From the NCBI RefSeq assembly GCF_002933295.1, contig NZ_PSSW01000003.1, forward strand, positions 434,001-498,000: a stretch of 64,000 nucleotides of DNA. Direction: 5' to 3'. The position numbers and the translations under genes are program-made. The notes beneath the pieces were generated by a model. The model did not search any database. It worked only from the letters and a program-made list of their open reading frames with translations, and was not told the DNA's origin. The stretch comes from Marinobacter flavimaris (lineage in GTDB: Bacteria; Pseudomonadota; Gammaproteobacteria; Pseudomonadales; Oleiphilaceae). Positions 26,629 through 37,134 of the stretch are shown here, piece by piece. Positions within the stretch are counted from its first letter, which is position 1. The number at the start of each line of letters is the position of its first letter.

Positions 26629-27143
26629 TGATGGCAACAACCCCGCACACAACCGAACTGATCGGCAGTGACCGTTTTGAACTGCACCCGGACGACGAAG
26701 CCGCGATTCTCCGGGAAAAGGAACACTACGAGCAGCCCCAGGCCGCTTGTATCGAGGCGTTGAAAATCGTCCAGCGCCGCCATGGCTGGGTTCCCGACGG
26801 TGCCATCATGGCCGTTGGGCGGTTGCTGGGCCTGGGATTCGCCGCGGTGGACGGCGTGGCTACCTTTTACAGCCTGATTTTCCGTCAGCCGGTAGGGCGC
26901 CATGTGATCCTGGTCTGCGACAGCAGCTCCTGCTTCCTGACCGGGTATGAAACGCTGAAACAGGCCCTGGTGGAGAAGCTGGGAGTGGACTACGGCGCCA
27001 CCACCGCCGATGGCCGCTTCACCCTGTTACCCGTGTGTTGTCTCGGCGCCTGTGACGGTGCCCCGGCGCTGATGATTGACGGCGAAACCTTCGGGCCGGT
27101 CACACCGGAGGATCTGTCCGACCTGCTGGAGGGCTACGAATGA
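26628..27143 (+). CDS. nuoE: NADH-quinone oxidoreductase subunit E (24 kDa, 2Fe-2S)
   Basis: The 171-residue protein contains the thioredoxin-like [2Fe-2S] domain with cysteines in [11 protein letters not shown] and [13 protein letters not shown], giving the CxxxxC...CxxxC N1a ligand set. [15 protein letters not shown] precedes it. It is part of the NADH-oxidising module. Its ATG overlaps the nuoCD stop and its TGA overlaps the nuoF start. A second in-frame ATG follows immediately (26631), so the exact start is uncertain by one codon. Confidence 0.94.
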   Translation: MMATTPHTTELIGSDRFELHPDDEAAILREKEHYEQPQAACIEALKIVQRRHGWVPDGAIMAVGRLLGLGFAAVDGVATFYSLIFRQPVGRHVILVCDSSSCFLTGYETLKQALVEKLGVDYGATTADGRFTLLPVCCLGACDGAPALMIDGETFGPVTPEDLSDLLEGYE

Positions 27144-28540
27144 GCGGATCCACCTCAGGTCAAGGCAACCCGCTGCGTTATCACAGCCGGATACGGCAAT
27201 CCGGTACCGAGCGTCAACCCGAAACCCATCCGCTGACCTGGAGGCTGAGGGACGACGGCGAGGTGGTCTGGCTCGGCGAATATCTGGATAAGGATGGTTA
27301 TCAGTCGGTCCGCCGGGCATTGGCCGAGAGCGACCCCCAGGGCATCATCACCGTGGTGAAAGACGCCAATGTGCGTGGCCGGGGCGGCGCCGGTTTTTCC
27401 GCTGGCGTCAAGTGGAGCCTGACGCTGCAGGGGGGTGACATGCCCCGGGGCTACCTGATCTGCAACGCGGATGAAATGGAACCGGGCACCTTCAAGGACC
27501 GGTTGCTGATGGAGCAGCAACCCCACCTGCTGATTGAGGGGATGATCCTCGGAGCCCGGGCCAACAACGCCCGGCAAGGCTACATTTTTCTGCGGGGTGA
27601 ATACGTGGAGGCTGCCCGGGTGCTGAACCGGGCCATTGATGAGGCCCGCGAAGCCGGCTGGCTGGGGCCGGATATTGATGGCAGCGGGTTCGATTTCAAC
27701 ATCGCGGTGCATACCGGGGCGGGGCGCTACATCTGCGGCGAGGAAACGGCTCTGATCAATGCACTGGAGGGGAAGCGCGCCAATCCCCGGGCCAAGCCGC
27801 CGTTCCCCGGCCAGTCCGGAGCCTGGGGCAGGCCCACGGTGGTTAACAACGTCGAGACCCTGTGCAACATACCCGCCGTGATTCTCCATGGCGCTGACTG
27901 GTATCAGAACCTGTCCGGCAACCGTACCGGTGACGGCGGCACCAAGCTTTATGGCGTGTCGGGGCCGGTTGCGGAGCCGGGCCTCTGGGAGCTGCCCATG
28001 GGCGTCACCGGGGCCGAGCTGCTCGACCGGGCCGGGGGGCTGCAGCAAGGCCGTCGGCTCAAGACGTGGTTGCCCGGCGGCACCAGTACCGGCTTCCTGT
28101 TGCCGGAGCATCTGGAGCTGCCCCTGGACTTTGACTCTATCGCCAATGTCGGCAGCCGGCTGGGCACCGGCCTGATGATGGCGGTCCCCGAGGACCGGGG
28201 CATGGTATCGCTGATGCGCAACCTGGAGGAGTTCTTCGCCCGGGAATCCTGCGGCTGGTGCACTCCGTGCCGTGATGGTCTGCCCTGGGTGGTAAAACTG
28301 CTCCGGGACCTGGAAAAGGGACAGGGGCAGGCCGGCGACATCGAATTGCTCGACAAGCTGGCGGCGGACTGTGGCCCGGGGCTGACCTTCTGCGCCCTTG
28401 CCCCTGGCGCCGCCATGCCGCTGGAAACAGCGCTGCGGCACTTCCGGCAGGAGTTTGAGCAGGGCATTGGCAAGGTAAGCGGCGACACCCGGGGCGTTCC
28501 GGACCGGGTCGCAGCGGACGCGCCGGCAAACAACCGTTAG
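27140..28540 (+). CDS. nuoF: NADH-quinone oxidoreductase subunit F (FMN/NADH-binding)
   Basis: The 466-residue protein has the FMN/NADH motifs [13 protein letters not shown] and [16 protein letters not shown]. It also has [19 protein letters not shown] and the N3 cluster ligands in [12 protein letters not shown], plus a distal Cys in [10 protein letters not shown]. It oxidises NADH and passes electrons through FMN to the Fe-S chain. Its N-terminus (first 30 residues, [15 protein letters not shown]) is slightly longer than in E. coli. Start by ATGA overlap with nuoE. Confidence 0.95.
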   Translation: MSGSTSGQGNPLRYHSRIRQSGTERQPETHPLTWRLRDDGEVVWLGEYLDKDGYQSVRRALAESDPQGIITVVKDANVRGRGGAGFSAGVKWSLTLQGGDMPRGYLICNADEMEPGTFKDRLLMEQQPHLLIEGMILGARANNARQGYIFLRGEYVEAARVLNRAIDEAREAGWLGPDIDGSGFDFNIAVHTGAGRYICGEETALINALEGKRANPRAKPPFPGQSGAWGRPTVVNNVETLCNIPAVILHGADWYQNLSGNRTGDGGTKLYGVSGPVAEPGLWELPMGVTGAELLDRAGGLQQGRRLKTWLPGGTSTGFLLPEHLELPLDFDSIANVGSRLGTGLMMAVPEDRGMVSLMRNLEEFFARESCGWCTPCRDGLPWVVKLLRDLEKGQGQAGDIELLDKLAADCGPGLTFCALAPGAAMPLETALRHFRQEFEQGIGKVSGDTRGVPDRVAADAPANNR

Positions 28541-28600
28541 TTTCAACAGTCACTTTCAACAAACAGTGATCGTACTTTCTAGGTGAAGGCAGAAGCAAGC

Positions 28601-31357
28601 ATGGCGACGATTCACGTGGACGGAAAAACCTACGAGGTCAACGGGGCGCACAACCTGCTCCAGGCCTGTCTGTCACTGGGCCTGGATATTCCCTATTTCT
28701 GCTGGCATCCGGCCATGGGAAGTGTCGGCGCCTGTCGCCAGTGCGCGGTGCGCCAGTACAAGGACAAGGACGACAACAAGGGCGTTCTGGTCATGTCCTG
28801 TATGACCCCGGCGGCGGACCAGACCCGAATCGATATCGATGACGAGGAAGCCCGGGCTTTCCGGGCCAGTGTGGTGGAGTGGCTGATGATCAATCACCCC
28901 CACGACTGCCCGGTGTGCGAGGAGGGCGGCCATTGCCACCTGCAGGACATGACGGTAATGACCGGCCATGACCGCCGCCGCTACCGGTTCAACAAGCGCA
29001 CTCGCCGCAACCAGTACCTGGGGCCGTTCATCGCCCACGAAATGAACCGCTGCATTACCTGCTACCGGTGCGTGCGCTTTTACAATGACTACGCCGGTGG
29101 CACCGATCTGGGCGCCTTTGGTGCCCGGGACAACATCTACTTCGGGCGATACGCCGAAGGCACACTGGAAAGCCCGTTCTCCGGCAACCTCACCGAAGTC
29201 TGCCCCACTGGGGTGTTCACCGACCAGAGTCATTCCGATCACTACACCCGAAAGTGGGACCTGCAGTATGCCCCCGGCATCTGCCACCAGTGCGCGGTCG
29301 GTTGCAACATCAGCCCCGGGGAACGCTACGGCGAGATTCGCCGCATCGAAAACCGCTACCACGGTGAGGTTAACAGCCACTTCCTCTGTGACCGCGGCCG
29401 GTTTGGTTACGGATACGTCAACCGCGCCGACCGGCCGCGGGTTCCGGAATGGACCGAACGGCCGGGGCAGGAGGCCGTGACGCTGGGGGTAGATCCGGCC
29501 CTGGAGCGTATCACCGGCGCCCTGCGTCAGGCCCGGCGCATCATCGGCATCGGATCGCCCCGGGCCAGTCTGGAAAGCAATCACCAGCTATTGGCCATGG
29601 TGGGGCCGGAAAACTTTTCCACCGGGATAGAGTCCCGGGAGCAGGCGTGCCTGGCCATAATGAACCGGCTGCAGGAAACGTCGGGACTGCCCACCCCGAC
29701 ACCCCGGGAAATAGAACGCCACGATGCCATTCTGGTGCTGGGCGAGGACCCGGTCCAGAGCGCCGCGCGCCTGGGGCTGAATCTGCGTCAGGCTGTGCTG
29801 TCACGGCGGGAAGAACTGGCTGAACAGATCGGCGTGCCGGCCTGGAATGCCGAGGCCGTCAAGACCCTGGGGCAGGACCGGTACCACCCGCTGCACATTG
29901 TCTGGCCAGCGCCCACCGAGCTGGACAGTGTCGCTGTCGCCCGCCATGCCCTGGCGCCGGATGATATCGCCCGGCTCGGTTTCGCGGTGGCTCATGCCAT
30001 CGACCCGGCGGCGCCCCCGGTGGACGGCCTCGACCCGGCCAGCCAGGAGCGGGCCGGAGAAATCGCCGTCAGCCTGTTAAAAGCGGCGCGGCCGCTGGTT
30101 GTCAGCGGCGGCTCCCTCGCCAGCGAGGCCATCCTGGAAGCCGCCGGTGCGGTTGCCCGGGCCCTGTCCAGGCGGGCAGCGCAGGGTGGGCTGGTGTTGA
30201 TCCGGCGGGAGGCCAACAGCACCGGGCTGTCGCTCATGGGGGGGCAGACACTGGACTGGGCGCTGGATGAGTTGAGTGAGGGCCGGGCCGATGCGGTGGT
30301 GGTGCTGGAGAACGACCTGTATCAACGCCTGCCCGCCGACCGGGTGGAGCAGGCCCTGGCCCGTGCCAACACCCGCGTGGTGCTGGACCACCAGCGGACG
30401 AGAACCGCCGAGGGGGCGGACTTCATCCTGCCTGCTGCCAGTTTCGCGGAAGGGAGCGGAACCCTGGTAAATCTGGAAGGGCGGGCCCAGCGCTTCTTCC
30501 GGGTGTTCGAACCGGCCTACCTGCGCCCCGAGACCCGAATTCACGAGAGCTGGCGCTGGTTACACACCCTGGCCGCCGGGCTGCGGGGCGAAGCCCCCGG
30601 GGATATCAGCCTGGATCTGGCCACCCGGGCCTGCGCCGGGGCCCATCCAGGCCTGGCCGGGATTGTGGATGCCGCGCCCGGGGCCGATTATCGCATAGAG
30701 GGCCTGCGGCTGGCCCGTGAGCCCCAGCGTTACAGCGGCCGCACCGCCATGCGCGCCAACCTCGATGTAAATGAACCCCGCCCGCCACAGGATACCGATA
30801 CACCCTTCGCTTACTCCATGGAAGGCTACAGCGGATTTGACCGGCCCCGGCAGCAGATACCTTTCGCCTGGGCGCCGGGCTGGAATTCCCCGCAGGCGTG
30901 GAACAAGTTCACCGATGAAGTGGGCGGTCACCTGCGCGGAGGGGACCCGGGCATAAGATTGATTCGGCCTCAGCCCGGCCATCGCGAATACCCCGACCCG
31001 GTCTTTGATGACGGCGCCACTGACAGCAGCGGGCTGCGGGCGCTGGTGTTGCCACGGGTGTTCGGGGGCGAGGAAACGTCTGCCCGGGCTGAACCTGTCC
31101 GGCAGCGGATGACCGCGCCGGTGGTCATCCTGGCCCGCCCGGATGCCGAGGCGCTGGGCGTGCGCGACGGCGACAGCCTGACGCTGCTTGGTGTGCGTGA
31201 GGGTGACAGCCTGATGCTGTTTGGCGGTCCGGACATTACGGTATCGGAGCAGGAAGACTGGCCCCCCGGCTGGGCTGGCCTGCCCGCGGGATTGTTGCCC
31301 GGCCTGGGGCAGGGCGCGACACTCACTTTAGGAAAACCCACGGGAGGTGAGTCATGA
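28601..31357 (+). CDS. nuoG: NADH-quinone oxidoreductase subunit G (75 kDa)
   Basis: I start at ATG 28601 ([13 protein letters not shown]), giving 918 residues; a GTG at 28583 would add six. The N-terminal ferredoxin domain has C in [19 protein letters not shown] and VMSCM. The His-ligated N5 site is in [15 protein letters not shown]4 ligands are in [11 protein letters not shown] and VCPTGVF, and the N7 ligands typical of E. coli-type NuoG are in [10 protein letters not shown]. The C-terminal part is the molybdopterin-oxidoreductase-like domain. Near the C-terminus a short duplication ([19 protein letters not shown]) is visible. Its stop overlaps nuoH. Confidence 0.93.
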   Translation: MATIHVDGKTYEVNGAHNLLQACLSLGLDIPYFCWHPAMGSVGACRQCAVRQYKDKDDNKGVLVMSCMTPAADQTRIDIDDEEARAFRASVVEWLMINHPHDCPVCEEGGHCHLQDMTVMTGHDRRRYRFNKRTRRNQYLGPFIAHEMNRCITCYRCVRFYNDYAGGTDLGAFGARDNIYFGRYAEGTLESPFSGNLTEVCPTGVFTDQSHSDHYTRKWDLQYAPGICHQCAVGCNISPGERYGEIRRIENRYHGEVNSHFLCDRGRFGYGYVNRADRPRVPEWTERPGQEAVTLGVDPALERITGALRQARRIIGIGSPRASLESNHQLLAMVGPENFSTGIESREQACLAIMNRLQETSGLPTPTPREIERHDAILVLGEDPVQSAARLGLNLRQAVLSRREELAEQIGVPAWNAEAVKTLGQDRYHPLHIVWPAPTELDSVAVARHALAPDDIARLGFAVAHAIDPAAPPVDGLDPASQERAGEIAVSLLKAARPLVVSGGSLASEAILEAAGAVARALSRRAAQGGLVLIRREANSTGLSLMGGQTLDWALDELSEGRADAVVVLENDLYQRLPADRVEQALARANTRVVLDHQRTRTAEGADFILPAASFAEGSGTLVNLEGRAQRFFRVFEPAYLRPETRIHESWRWLHTLAAGLRGEAPGDISLDLATRACAGAHPGLAGIVDAAPGADYRIEGLRLAREPQRYSGRTAMRANLDVNEPRPPQDTDTPFAYSMEGYSGFDRPRQQIPFAWAPGWNSPQAWNKFTDEVGGHLRGGDPGIRLIRPQPGHREYPDPVFDDGATDSSGLRALVLPRVFGGEETSARAEPVRQRMTAPVVILARPDAEALGVRDGDSLTLLGVREGDSLMLFGGPDITVSEQEDWPPGWAGLPAGLLPGLGQGATLTLGKPTGGES

Positions 31358-32331
31358 GCTGGTGGACTCCACAACTGGCAGCCACTCTCTGGGCCATGTT
31401 CCAGGCGCTGGTGATCCTGCTTGCCGTGGTCGTGGTGGGAGCGGCACTGACCGTGGTCGAACGTCGGCTGCTGGGCCTCTGGCAGGATCGTTATGGTCCC
31501 AACCGGGTAGGGCCATTCGGCACTCTTCAACTGATTGCCGATATGCTGAAGATCTTTTTCAAGGAAGACTGGACTCCGCCCTTTGCCAGCCGCGCCCTGT
31601 TTATGCTGGCACCCAACCTTGCCTTCGCTTCCCTGCTGCTGTCTTTCGTTATTATCCCCATAACACCGGGGTGGGGGGTGGCGGACATGCACATCGGGCT
31701 GCTGTTCTTCCTCGCGCTGGCCGGCATCAACGTCTACGCGGTGTTAATCGGTGGCTGGGCCAGTGGCAATAAGTATGCCTTGCTCGGCGCGTTGCGAGCC
31801 TCGGCCCAGACCCTGTCCTACGAAGTGTTCATGGGGCTGTCGCTCATGGGTGTGGTGGCCATGGCCGGCTCCTTCAACCTGCGCGACATCGTCGCGGCCC
31901 AGGAAGGCCTGTGGTTCGTGATTCCCCAGTTCCTGGGTTTCGTCACATTTCTGATCGCCGGCATCGCGGTGACACACCGCCACCCTTTCGACCAGCCGGA
32001 GGCGGAACAGGAACTGGCGGATGGTTACCATGTCGAGTACTCCGGTATGAAGTTCGGCATGTTTTTCATTGGCGAATACGTGGGCATGGTGCTGGTTTCC
32101 GCGCTGATCGTGACATTGTTTTTCGGCGGCTGGCAGGGCCCCTGGCTGCCACCCATTGTGTGGTTTGCCCTCAAGACCAGCTTCTTCCTGATGCTGTTTA
32201 TCCTGCTCCGGGCATCGCTGCCACGGCCCAGGTATGACCGGGTGATGAGCTTTGGCTGGCGGGTGTGTCTGCCGCTGACCCTGGTCAATCTGCTGGCTAC
32301 CGGGGCGGTGCTGCTACTGACCGGTTCATAG
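31354..32331 (+). CDS. nuoH: NADH-quinone oxidoreductase subunit H
   Basis: The 325-residue, eight-helix protein has the landmarks [58 protein letters not shown] and the acidic quinone-site loop [22 protein letters not shown]. These acidic residues link quinone chemistry to the proton path, and they are more numerous here than in the NuoH-like protein at 16782. Start by ATGA overlap with nuoG. Confidence 0.95.
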   Translation: MSWWTPQLAATLWAMFQALVILLAVVVVGAALTVVERRLLGLWQDRYGPNRVGPFGTLQLIADMLKIFFKEDWTPPFASRALFMLAPNLAFASLLLSFVIIPITPGWGVADMHIGLLFFLALAGINVYAVLIGGWASGNKYALLGALRASAQTLSYEVFMGLSLMGVVAMAGSFNLRDIVAAQEGLWFVIPQFLGFVTFLIAGIAVTHRHPFDQPEAEQELADGYHVEYSGMKFGMFFIGEYVGMVLVSALIVTLFFGGWQGPWLPPIVWFALKTSFFLMLFILLRASLPRPRYDRVMSFGWRVCLPLTLVNLLATGAVLLLTGS

Positions 32332-32340
32332 GGAGGAAAG

Positions 32341-32901
32341 ATGCGAAAAAACAAGGTGTTGTCGGTGTTATGGCTGATACCGGCCAGTTGGTCGCTGTTG
32401 CGTACCATGTGGATGGTATTCATGCACGGCTTCCGCAAGCGGGAAACCGTGAACTATCCGGAAGAGGAGGTTTATCTGCCTCCCCGGTACCGGGGCCGCA
32501 TCATACTCACCCGGGATCCGGACGGCGAAGAACGATGCGTGGCGTGCAACCTTTGCGCGGTGGCCTGCCCGGTGGATTGTATTTCCCTGCAGAAAGGTGA
32601 AAAAGACGACGGCCGCTGGTATCCGGAGTTCTTCCGCATCAACTTTTCCCGTTGCATTTTCTGCGGCATGTGTGAAGAGGCCTGCCCCACCTCCGCCATC
32701 CAGTTGACACCGGATTTCGAGATGGGCGAGTACCAGCGTCAGCAGTTGGTGTACGAGAAGGAAGATCTGCTGATCAACGGCCCCGGCAAGGACCACGACT
32801 ACCACTTTTACAAGGTTGCCGGCATGGCTATCGCCGGCAAGGATAAAGGTGAGGCACAGAACGAGGAGGTCCCGGAGGATGTCCGTACGCTTTTACCCTG
32901 A
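32341..32901 (+). CDS. nuoI: NADH-quinone oxidoreductase subunit I (2x 4Fe-4S)
   Basis: The 186-residue ferredoxin-like protein carries two CxxCxxCxxxCP motifs: [16 protein letters not shown] and [16 protein letters not shown]. These bind clusters N6a and N6b, which lead electrons to N2. A hydrophobic N-terminal segment ([19 protein letters not shown]) anchors it near the membrane. It has a GGAGG ribosome-binding site (32332-32336). The alternative operon at 14453-23278 has no counterpart of this subunit. Confidence 0.95.
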   Translation: MRKNKVLSVLWLIPASWSLLRTMWMVFMHGFRKRETVNYPEEEVYLPPRYRGRIILTRDPDGEERCVACNLCAVACPVDCISLQKGEKDDGRWYPEFFRINFSRCIFCGMCEEACPTSAIQLTPDFEMGEYQRQQLVYEKEDLLINGPGKDHDYHFYKVAGMAIAGKDKGEAQNEEVPEDVRTLLP

Positions 32902-32919
32902 CCAAAAAAGGAACTACTG

Positions 32920-33444
32920 ATGGAACTGGGATTCTACCTTAGCGGCCTGGTGGCGGTGCTGGCCACGGTCGGTCTTATCAGCGGCTCCAGTCCGGTGCAT
33001 GCGGTGGTGTACCTGATTGTTTCGCTGATTGCCGTCGCCCTGGTGTTCTTCGCCCTGGGTGCGCCCTTTGCCGGTGCTCTCGAGATTATCGTCTATGCCG
33101 GCGCCATAATGGTGCTGTTCGTGTTCGTGGTGATGATGCTCAACCTGCGTCCGGAGGCCAAGCGGGATCCCCTGTGGCTACGTCCGGGCTACTGGCTCGG
33201 GCCGTCGCTGCTGGCTCTGGTGTTGCTGGTGGCGCTGGTGGCGCTGATCAGCGACGGGCAGGCAGGCATGACCATTGACGGTGAGCTGATAACCGCCCGG
33301 GACATCGGCCTCACCCTGTTCGGCCCATGGCTGATAGTGGTGGAGCTGGCCGCCATTCTGCTGCTGGCGGCGCTGGTGACGGCGTCCCACGTGGGCCGGC
33401 GCAACAAACCCCGGGGCAATCGCAACCGTGGAGGCACCCGATGA
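32920..33444 (+). CDS. nuoJ: NADH-quinone oxidoreductase subunit J
   Basis: The 174-residue, five-helix protein has the canonical [24 protein letters not shown] segment (helix 3 with the pi-bulge Tyr). The C-terminus is basic ([14 protein letters not shown]). It connects the quinone cavity to the antiporter-like arm. ATGA overlap with nuoK. Confidence 0.94.
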   Translation: MELGFYLSGLVAVLATVGLISGSSPVHAVVYLIVSLIAVALVFFALGAPFAGALEIIVYAGAIMVLFVFVVMMLNLRPEAKRDPLWLRPGYWLGPSLLALVLLVALVALISDGQAGMTIDGELITARDIGLTLFGPWLIVVELAAILLLAALVTASHVGRRNKPRGNRNRGGTR

Positions 33445-33749
33445 CTGGTATCCCGATGGAGCATGGCCTGATCCTGGCCGTTATTCTGTTCAGCCTGGGG
33501 TTGGCCGGGTTGATGCTGAGGCGCAGTATGCTGTTCGTTCTCATGAGCCTGGAAGTCATGCTCAATGCCGCCGCGCTGGCCTTTGTGGTGGGCAGCACCG
33601 CCTGGAACCAGCCGGACGGGCAGGCCATGTTCCTGCTGGTCATCACCCTGGCGGCAGCCGAGGCCAGCGTCGGCCTGGCGCTGATGATACAGCTTTACCA
33701 GCGTTTCCGTTCACTTGAGCTGCACGAAGTCAGCAGGATGCGTGGATAA
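33441..33749 (+). CDS. nuoK: NADH-quinone oxidoreductase subunit K
   Basis: Starting at ATG 33441 ([12 protein letters not shown]), the 102-residue protein has three helices. The two conserved membrane glutamates occur in [11 protein letters not shown] and [13 protein letters not shown]. The open frame begins further upstream, but only this start gives the NuoK N-terminus. The last base of the stop overlaps nuoL. Confidence 0.94.
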   Translation: MTGIPMEHGLILAVILFSLGLAGLMLRRSMLFVLMSLEVMLNAAALAFVVGSTAWNQPDGQAMFLLVITLAAAEASVGLALMIQLYQRFRSLELHEVSRMRG

Positions 33750-35614
33750 TGATGGCTGCGACTTTACTGTCATTTCTGTTACCTCTGGCCGGTGCCATTG
33801 TTCTCGGCTTTTCCGGCGGGCGGCTGGGACCGCGGGCCAGCGCGGCCATTGGCGTGGGCAGCGTGGGGCTGGCCGCGCTGGCCACCGCCTGGGCGCTGCT
33901 GACCTTCTCCGGCGACAGCCAGGGCTTCACGCTCTGGACCTGGGTTTCCGTGGGCGAGTTCCAGCCGACCATGGGCGTGGTGGTTGATCGTCTCTCGCTG
34001 GTCATGATGTCGATCATCACCGGCGTGGGTTTCCTGATTCACCTGTTCGCTGTCTGGTACATGGTGGGCGAGGCCGGTATAACCCGCTTCTATGCCTGGA
34101 TGAACCTGTTTGTGTTCAGCATGCTGGTGCTGGTGCTGGCCGATAACCTGCTGTTGCTGTTTCTCGGTTGGGAAGGCGTTGGCCTTTGCAGCTACGGCCT
34201 TATCGGCTACTACTATCAGAACGAAGCTAATGGGCGGGCGGCGTTCAAGGCGTTTATCGTGACCCGCACAGGTGACGTATTCCTTGCCCTGGGGCTGTTC
34301 CTGATCTTCGTGGAACTCGGCACCCTCGATATCGGATTGGTGCTGGAGCAGGCACCACGGGTCTGGGCCGAGGGGAGTGTCACTGCCAATCTTGCGGCCT
34401 TGCTGGTCCTTGGCGGTGCCCTGGGCAAGTCTGCACAGGTGCCGCTGCACACCTGGCTGCCGGATGCCATGGCAGGCCCCACTCCGGTGTCGGCCCTGAT
34501 CCACGCGGCCACCATGGTGACCGCCGGCGTTTATCTGATTGCACGCCTGAACGGGCTGTTCCTGCTGGCACCGGATGTGATGTGGCTGGTGGGCATCATC
34601 GGAGCCCTGTCGCTGTTGCTGGCGGCCTTCGCGGCCCTGGCCCAGACTGACATCAAGCGGGTGCTGGCCTATTCCACCATGAGCCAGATCGGCTACATGT
34701 TCCTGGCGCTGGGGGTCGGGGCGTTTGACGCGGCCATTTTTCACCTGATGACCCACGCCTTCTTCAAGGCATTGCTGTTCCTTTCAGCCGGGGCCGTTAT
34801 CATCAGTTGCCACCATGAACAGGATCTGAGCCGGCTGGGTGGGCTCTGGCGCAAACTGCCGGTCGCCTATGCCGGTTTCCTGGCGGGGGGCGCGTCGCTG
34901 GTGGCATTGCCGCTGGTAACCGCGGGCTTCTTCAGCAAGGACGAGATTCTCTGGCAGGCCATGGCCTCGGGCCACTACGGACTGTTCGCGGCGGGTCTGA
35001 CCGGAGCCGTGCTAACCGGCCTGTACACGGTGCGGCTGATCCTGGGCATTTTTCATGGCCAGCCCCGCAGTGATCATGCACGCCATCCCCGGCCGGGCAC
35101 CAGTCCCCTCAGGCATCACCTGCCTTTGGCAATCCTGGCCGTGCTTTCCACCTTCGTTGGTGCCTGGCTGTACCCGGGGCTTGAGGTGGTGTTCCCGCCG
35201 CCCCCCGATGATGCCACGAACGCCGGCCACACCCTGTTTCAGTTCCTGGCGACCGGAGCGGTGCTTGCTGGCCTGGCTCTGGCTGGCTGGCTGTTCCTGG
35301 CGCGGCGCCGGTGGCTTGACGCAAAGGTCGGTCGGGGCCTGGGGGCGCGGCTCTGGATCCTGTTCAACCGGGCCTGGGGCTTCGATGCCCTGTTCGACCG
35401 GACACTGGTCCGGCCCTGGCAGACCCTGGTACGCGTGCTGCGTTTCGACTTTATTAACCTGGGGATGAACCTGCCGGCCGTGATTGCCCGCCTGTGCAAT
35501 GCGGGCCTGGTGCGGTCCCAGGACGGCCAGCTGCGGACTTACGCCAAAGTGATGGTATTCGGTGCCACGGTGATACTGGTTGGCCTGGTAATGACTCAGG
35601 GAGGTGGCGCATGA
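33749..35614 (+). CDS. nuoL: NADH-quinone oxidoreductase subunit L
   Basis: The 621-residue protein is full length. Landmarks are LFLGWEGVGLCSYGLIGYY, GKSAQVPLHTWLPDAMAGPT, PVSALIHAATMVTAGVYLIAR, QTDIKRVLAYSTMSQIGYM and GFFSKDEILWQ. A long C-terminal amphipathic helix follows. It is the distal antiporter-like subunit of the proton-pumping arm. Its stop overlaps the nuoM start. Confidence 0.95.
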   Translation: MMAATLLSFLLPLAGAIVLGFSGGRLGPRASAAIGVGSVGLAALATAWALLTFSGDSQGFTLWTWVSVGEFQPTMGVVVDRLSLVMMSIITGVGFLIHLFAVWYMVGEAGITRFYAWMNLFVFSMLVLVLADNLLLLFLGWEGVGLCSYGLIGYYYQNEANGRAAFKAFIVTRTGDVFLALGLFLIFVELGTLDIGLVLEQAPRVWAEGSVTANLAALLVLGGALGKSAQVPLHTWLPDAMAGPTPVSALIHAATMVTAGVYLIARLNGLFLLAPDVMWLVGIIGALSLLLAAFAALAQTDIKRVLAYSTMSQIGYMFLALGVGAFDAAIFHLMTHAFFKALLFLSAGAVIISCHHEQDLSRLGGLWRKLPVAYAGFLAGGASLVALPLVTAGFFSKDEILWQAMASGHYGLFAAGLTGAVLTGLYTVRLILGIFHGQPRSDHARHPRPGTSPLRHHLPLAILAVLSTFVGAWLYPGLEVVFPPPPDDATNAGHTLFQFLATGAVLAGLALAGWLFLARRRWLDAKVGRGLGARLWILFNRAWGFDALFDRTLVRPWQTLVRVLRFDFINLGMNLPAVIARLCNAGLVRSQDGQLRTYAKVMVFGATVILVGLVMTQGGGA

Positions 35615-37134
35615 TTCTGTTCTGGCTGATTCTGATTCCCTTCCTCGGTGGCATGCTGTGCTGGCACTCGGAGCGTTGGGGCGAACAGGCGCCGCGCTGG
35701 ATTGCCCTGGCCACCATGCTGTTCGTGCTGGCGGTCAGCGTCGTGCTTTGGGCAGGCGGTGATTTCAGCGCCTATGGCACCGGCGAGAGACCGTGGCTGC
35801 TGGAGTGGCGAGTCCCCTGGATTCCTCGTTTTGGCATCGAGATTCATCTGGCTCTGGACGGCTTGTCGCTGATCCTGATTGCGCTGACCGGCTTTCTCGG
35901 TGCCTTGGCGGTACTTTGCTCATGGAAAGAGATTGTCGAGCGGGTGGGCTTTTTTCATCTGAATCTGCTGTTTGTTCTGGGTGGCGTCGTGGGTGTGTTT
36001 CTGGCGCTGGACCTGCTCCTGTTCTTCCTGTTCTGGGAAGTGATGCTGGTACCCATGTATTTTCTGATTGCCCTCTGGGGGCACAGCGGCTCCCCGGGGC
36101 AAACCCGGATTCGTGCCGCCACCCGCTTCTTCATCTACACCCAGGCCAGCGGCCTGCTGATGCTGGTGGCGATCCTTGCGCTGGTGTTCGTGCATTACAC
36201 CAGCTCCGGCGAGATAACCTTCAGCTATGACGCACTGTTGAATGCCGACGTGCCCGACAATCTGTCCTTCTGGATTATGCTCGGGTTTTTTATTGCCTTT
36301 GCGGTGAAGCTGCCTGTCGTGCCTTTTCATGGCTGGCTGCCGGATGCGCACGCCCAGGCGCCCACTGCCGGCAGCGTGGACCTTGCGGGCATTCTGCTGA
36401 AAACCGCCGCCTACGGCATGCTGCGCTTTGCGATTCCGCTGTTTCCGGAACAGTCCCAGGCCTTTGCGCCGGTGGCCATGGCGCTGGGGGTCGTGGGTAT
36501 TATTTACGGCGCGGTCCTGGCCTGCGGCCAGCAGGATATCAAGCGGCTGATTGCCTATGCCAGCATATCCCATATGGGGTTCGTGCTGATTGCCGTTTAT
36601 TCGGGGTCCGAACTGGCGATCCAGGGCGCAATCGTACTCATGGTGGCCCATGCGTTCTCCAGTGCCGCTCTGTTCATTCTCAGTGGCCAGCTCTTTGAAC
36701 GCATTCATACCCGGGATATGCGTCGCATGGGCGGGCTCTGGGGCCGCATACCGGTGTTGCCCGGCGTGACCTTGTTTTTTCTGGCGGCCTCTCTGGGGAT
36801 GCCCGCCACGGCCAATTTCCTTGGCGAGTTCATGGTACTGTTCGGTACCTTCCGCAGCGCTCCGGTGGTGGTGGTCATCGCCAGCGCCGGGCTGGTGCTT
36901 GGCGCGATCTATTCACTGCTGATGATGCAGCGGGTGCATTTCGGTCGCGAACAACAACCGGGCCTGCTCGCGGGTCCGGATATGCGGGAGTACGGCATGA
37001 TGTTGGCCTTGATCGGACTCACCCTGGCAGTGGGCCTGAATCCGCAACCCCTGCTTGATACCACGGCGTCAATGGTCCGGCCGGTGGCGGACCTGTTCAT
37101 GGCGGGCCCGGTCCGGGCAGGAGGGATGAACTGA
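35611..37134 (+). CDS. nuoM: NADH-quinone oxidoreductase subunit M
   Basis: ATG 35611 overlaps the nuoL TGA and gives a 507-residue protein. It has IHLALDGLSLILIALTGFLG, LFFLFWEVMLVPMYFLIALWG (conserved Glu), AVKLPVVPFHGWLPDAHAQA and GQQDIKRLIAYASISHMGFV. It is the middle antiporter-like subunit. The open frame extends 117 bases further upstream inside nuoL, but that part has no resemblance to NuoM. Confidence 0.95.
   Translation: MILFWLILIPFLGGMLCWHSERWGEQAPRWIALATMLFVLAVSVVLWAGGDFSAYGTGERPWLLEWRVPWIPRFGIEIHLALDGLSLILIALTGFLGALAVLCSWKEIVERVGFFHLNLLFVLGGVVGVFLALDLLLFFLFWEVMLVPMYFLIALWGHSGSPGQTRIRAATRFFIYTQASGLLMLVAILALVFVHYTSSGEITFSYDALLNADVPDNLSFWIMLGFFIAFAVKLPVVPFHGWLPDAHAQAPTAGSVDLAGILLKTAAYGMLRFAIPLFPEQSQAFAPVAMALGVVGIIYGAVLACGQQDIKRLIAYASISHMGFVLIAVYSGSELAIQGAIVLMVAHAFSSAALFILSGQLFERIHTRDMRRMGGLWGRIPVLPGVTLFFLAASLGMPATANFLGEFMVLFGTFRSAPVVVVIASAGLVLGAIYSLLMMQRVHFGREQQPGLLAGPDMREYGMMLALIGLTLAVGLNPQPLLDTTASMVRPVADLFMAGPVRAGGMN

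Noticed and set aside
25333..26652. 439-codon minus-strand frame opposite nuoCD
   Set aside because: High-GC antisense shadow of a strongly conserved gene; no recognisable motif.
27155..28546. 463-codon minus-strand frame opposite nuoF
   Set aside because: Same reason; the plus-strand gene has all NuoF motifs.
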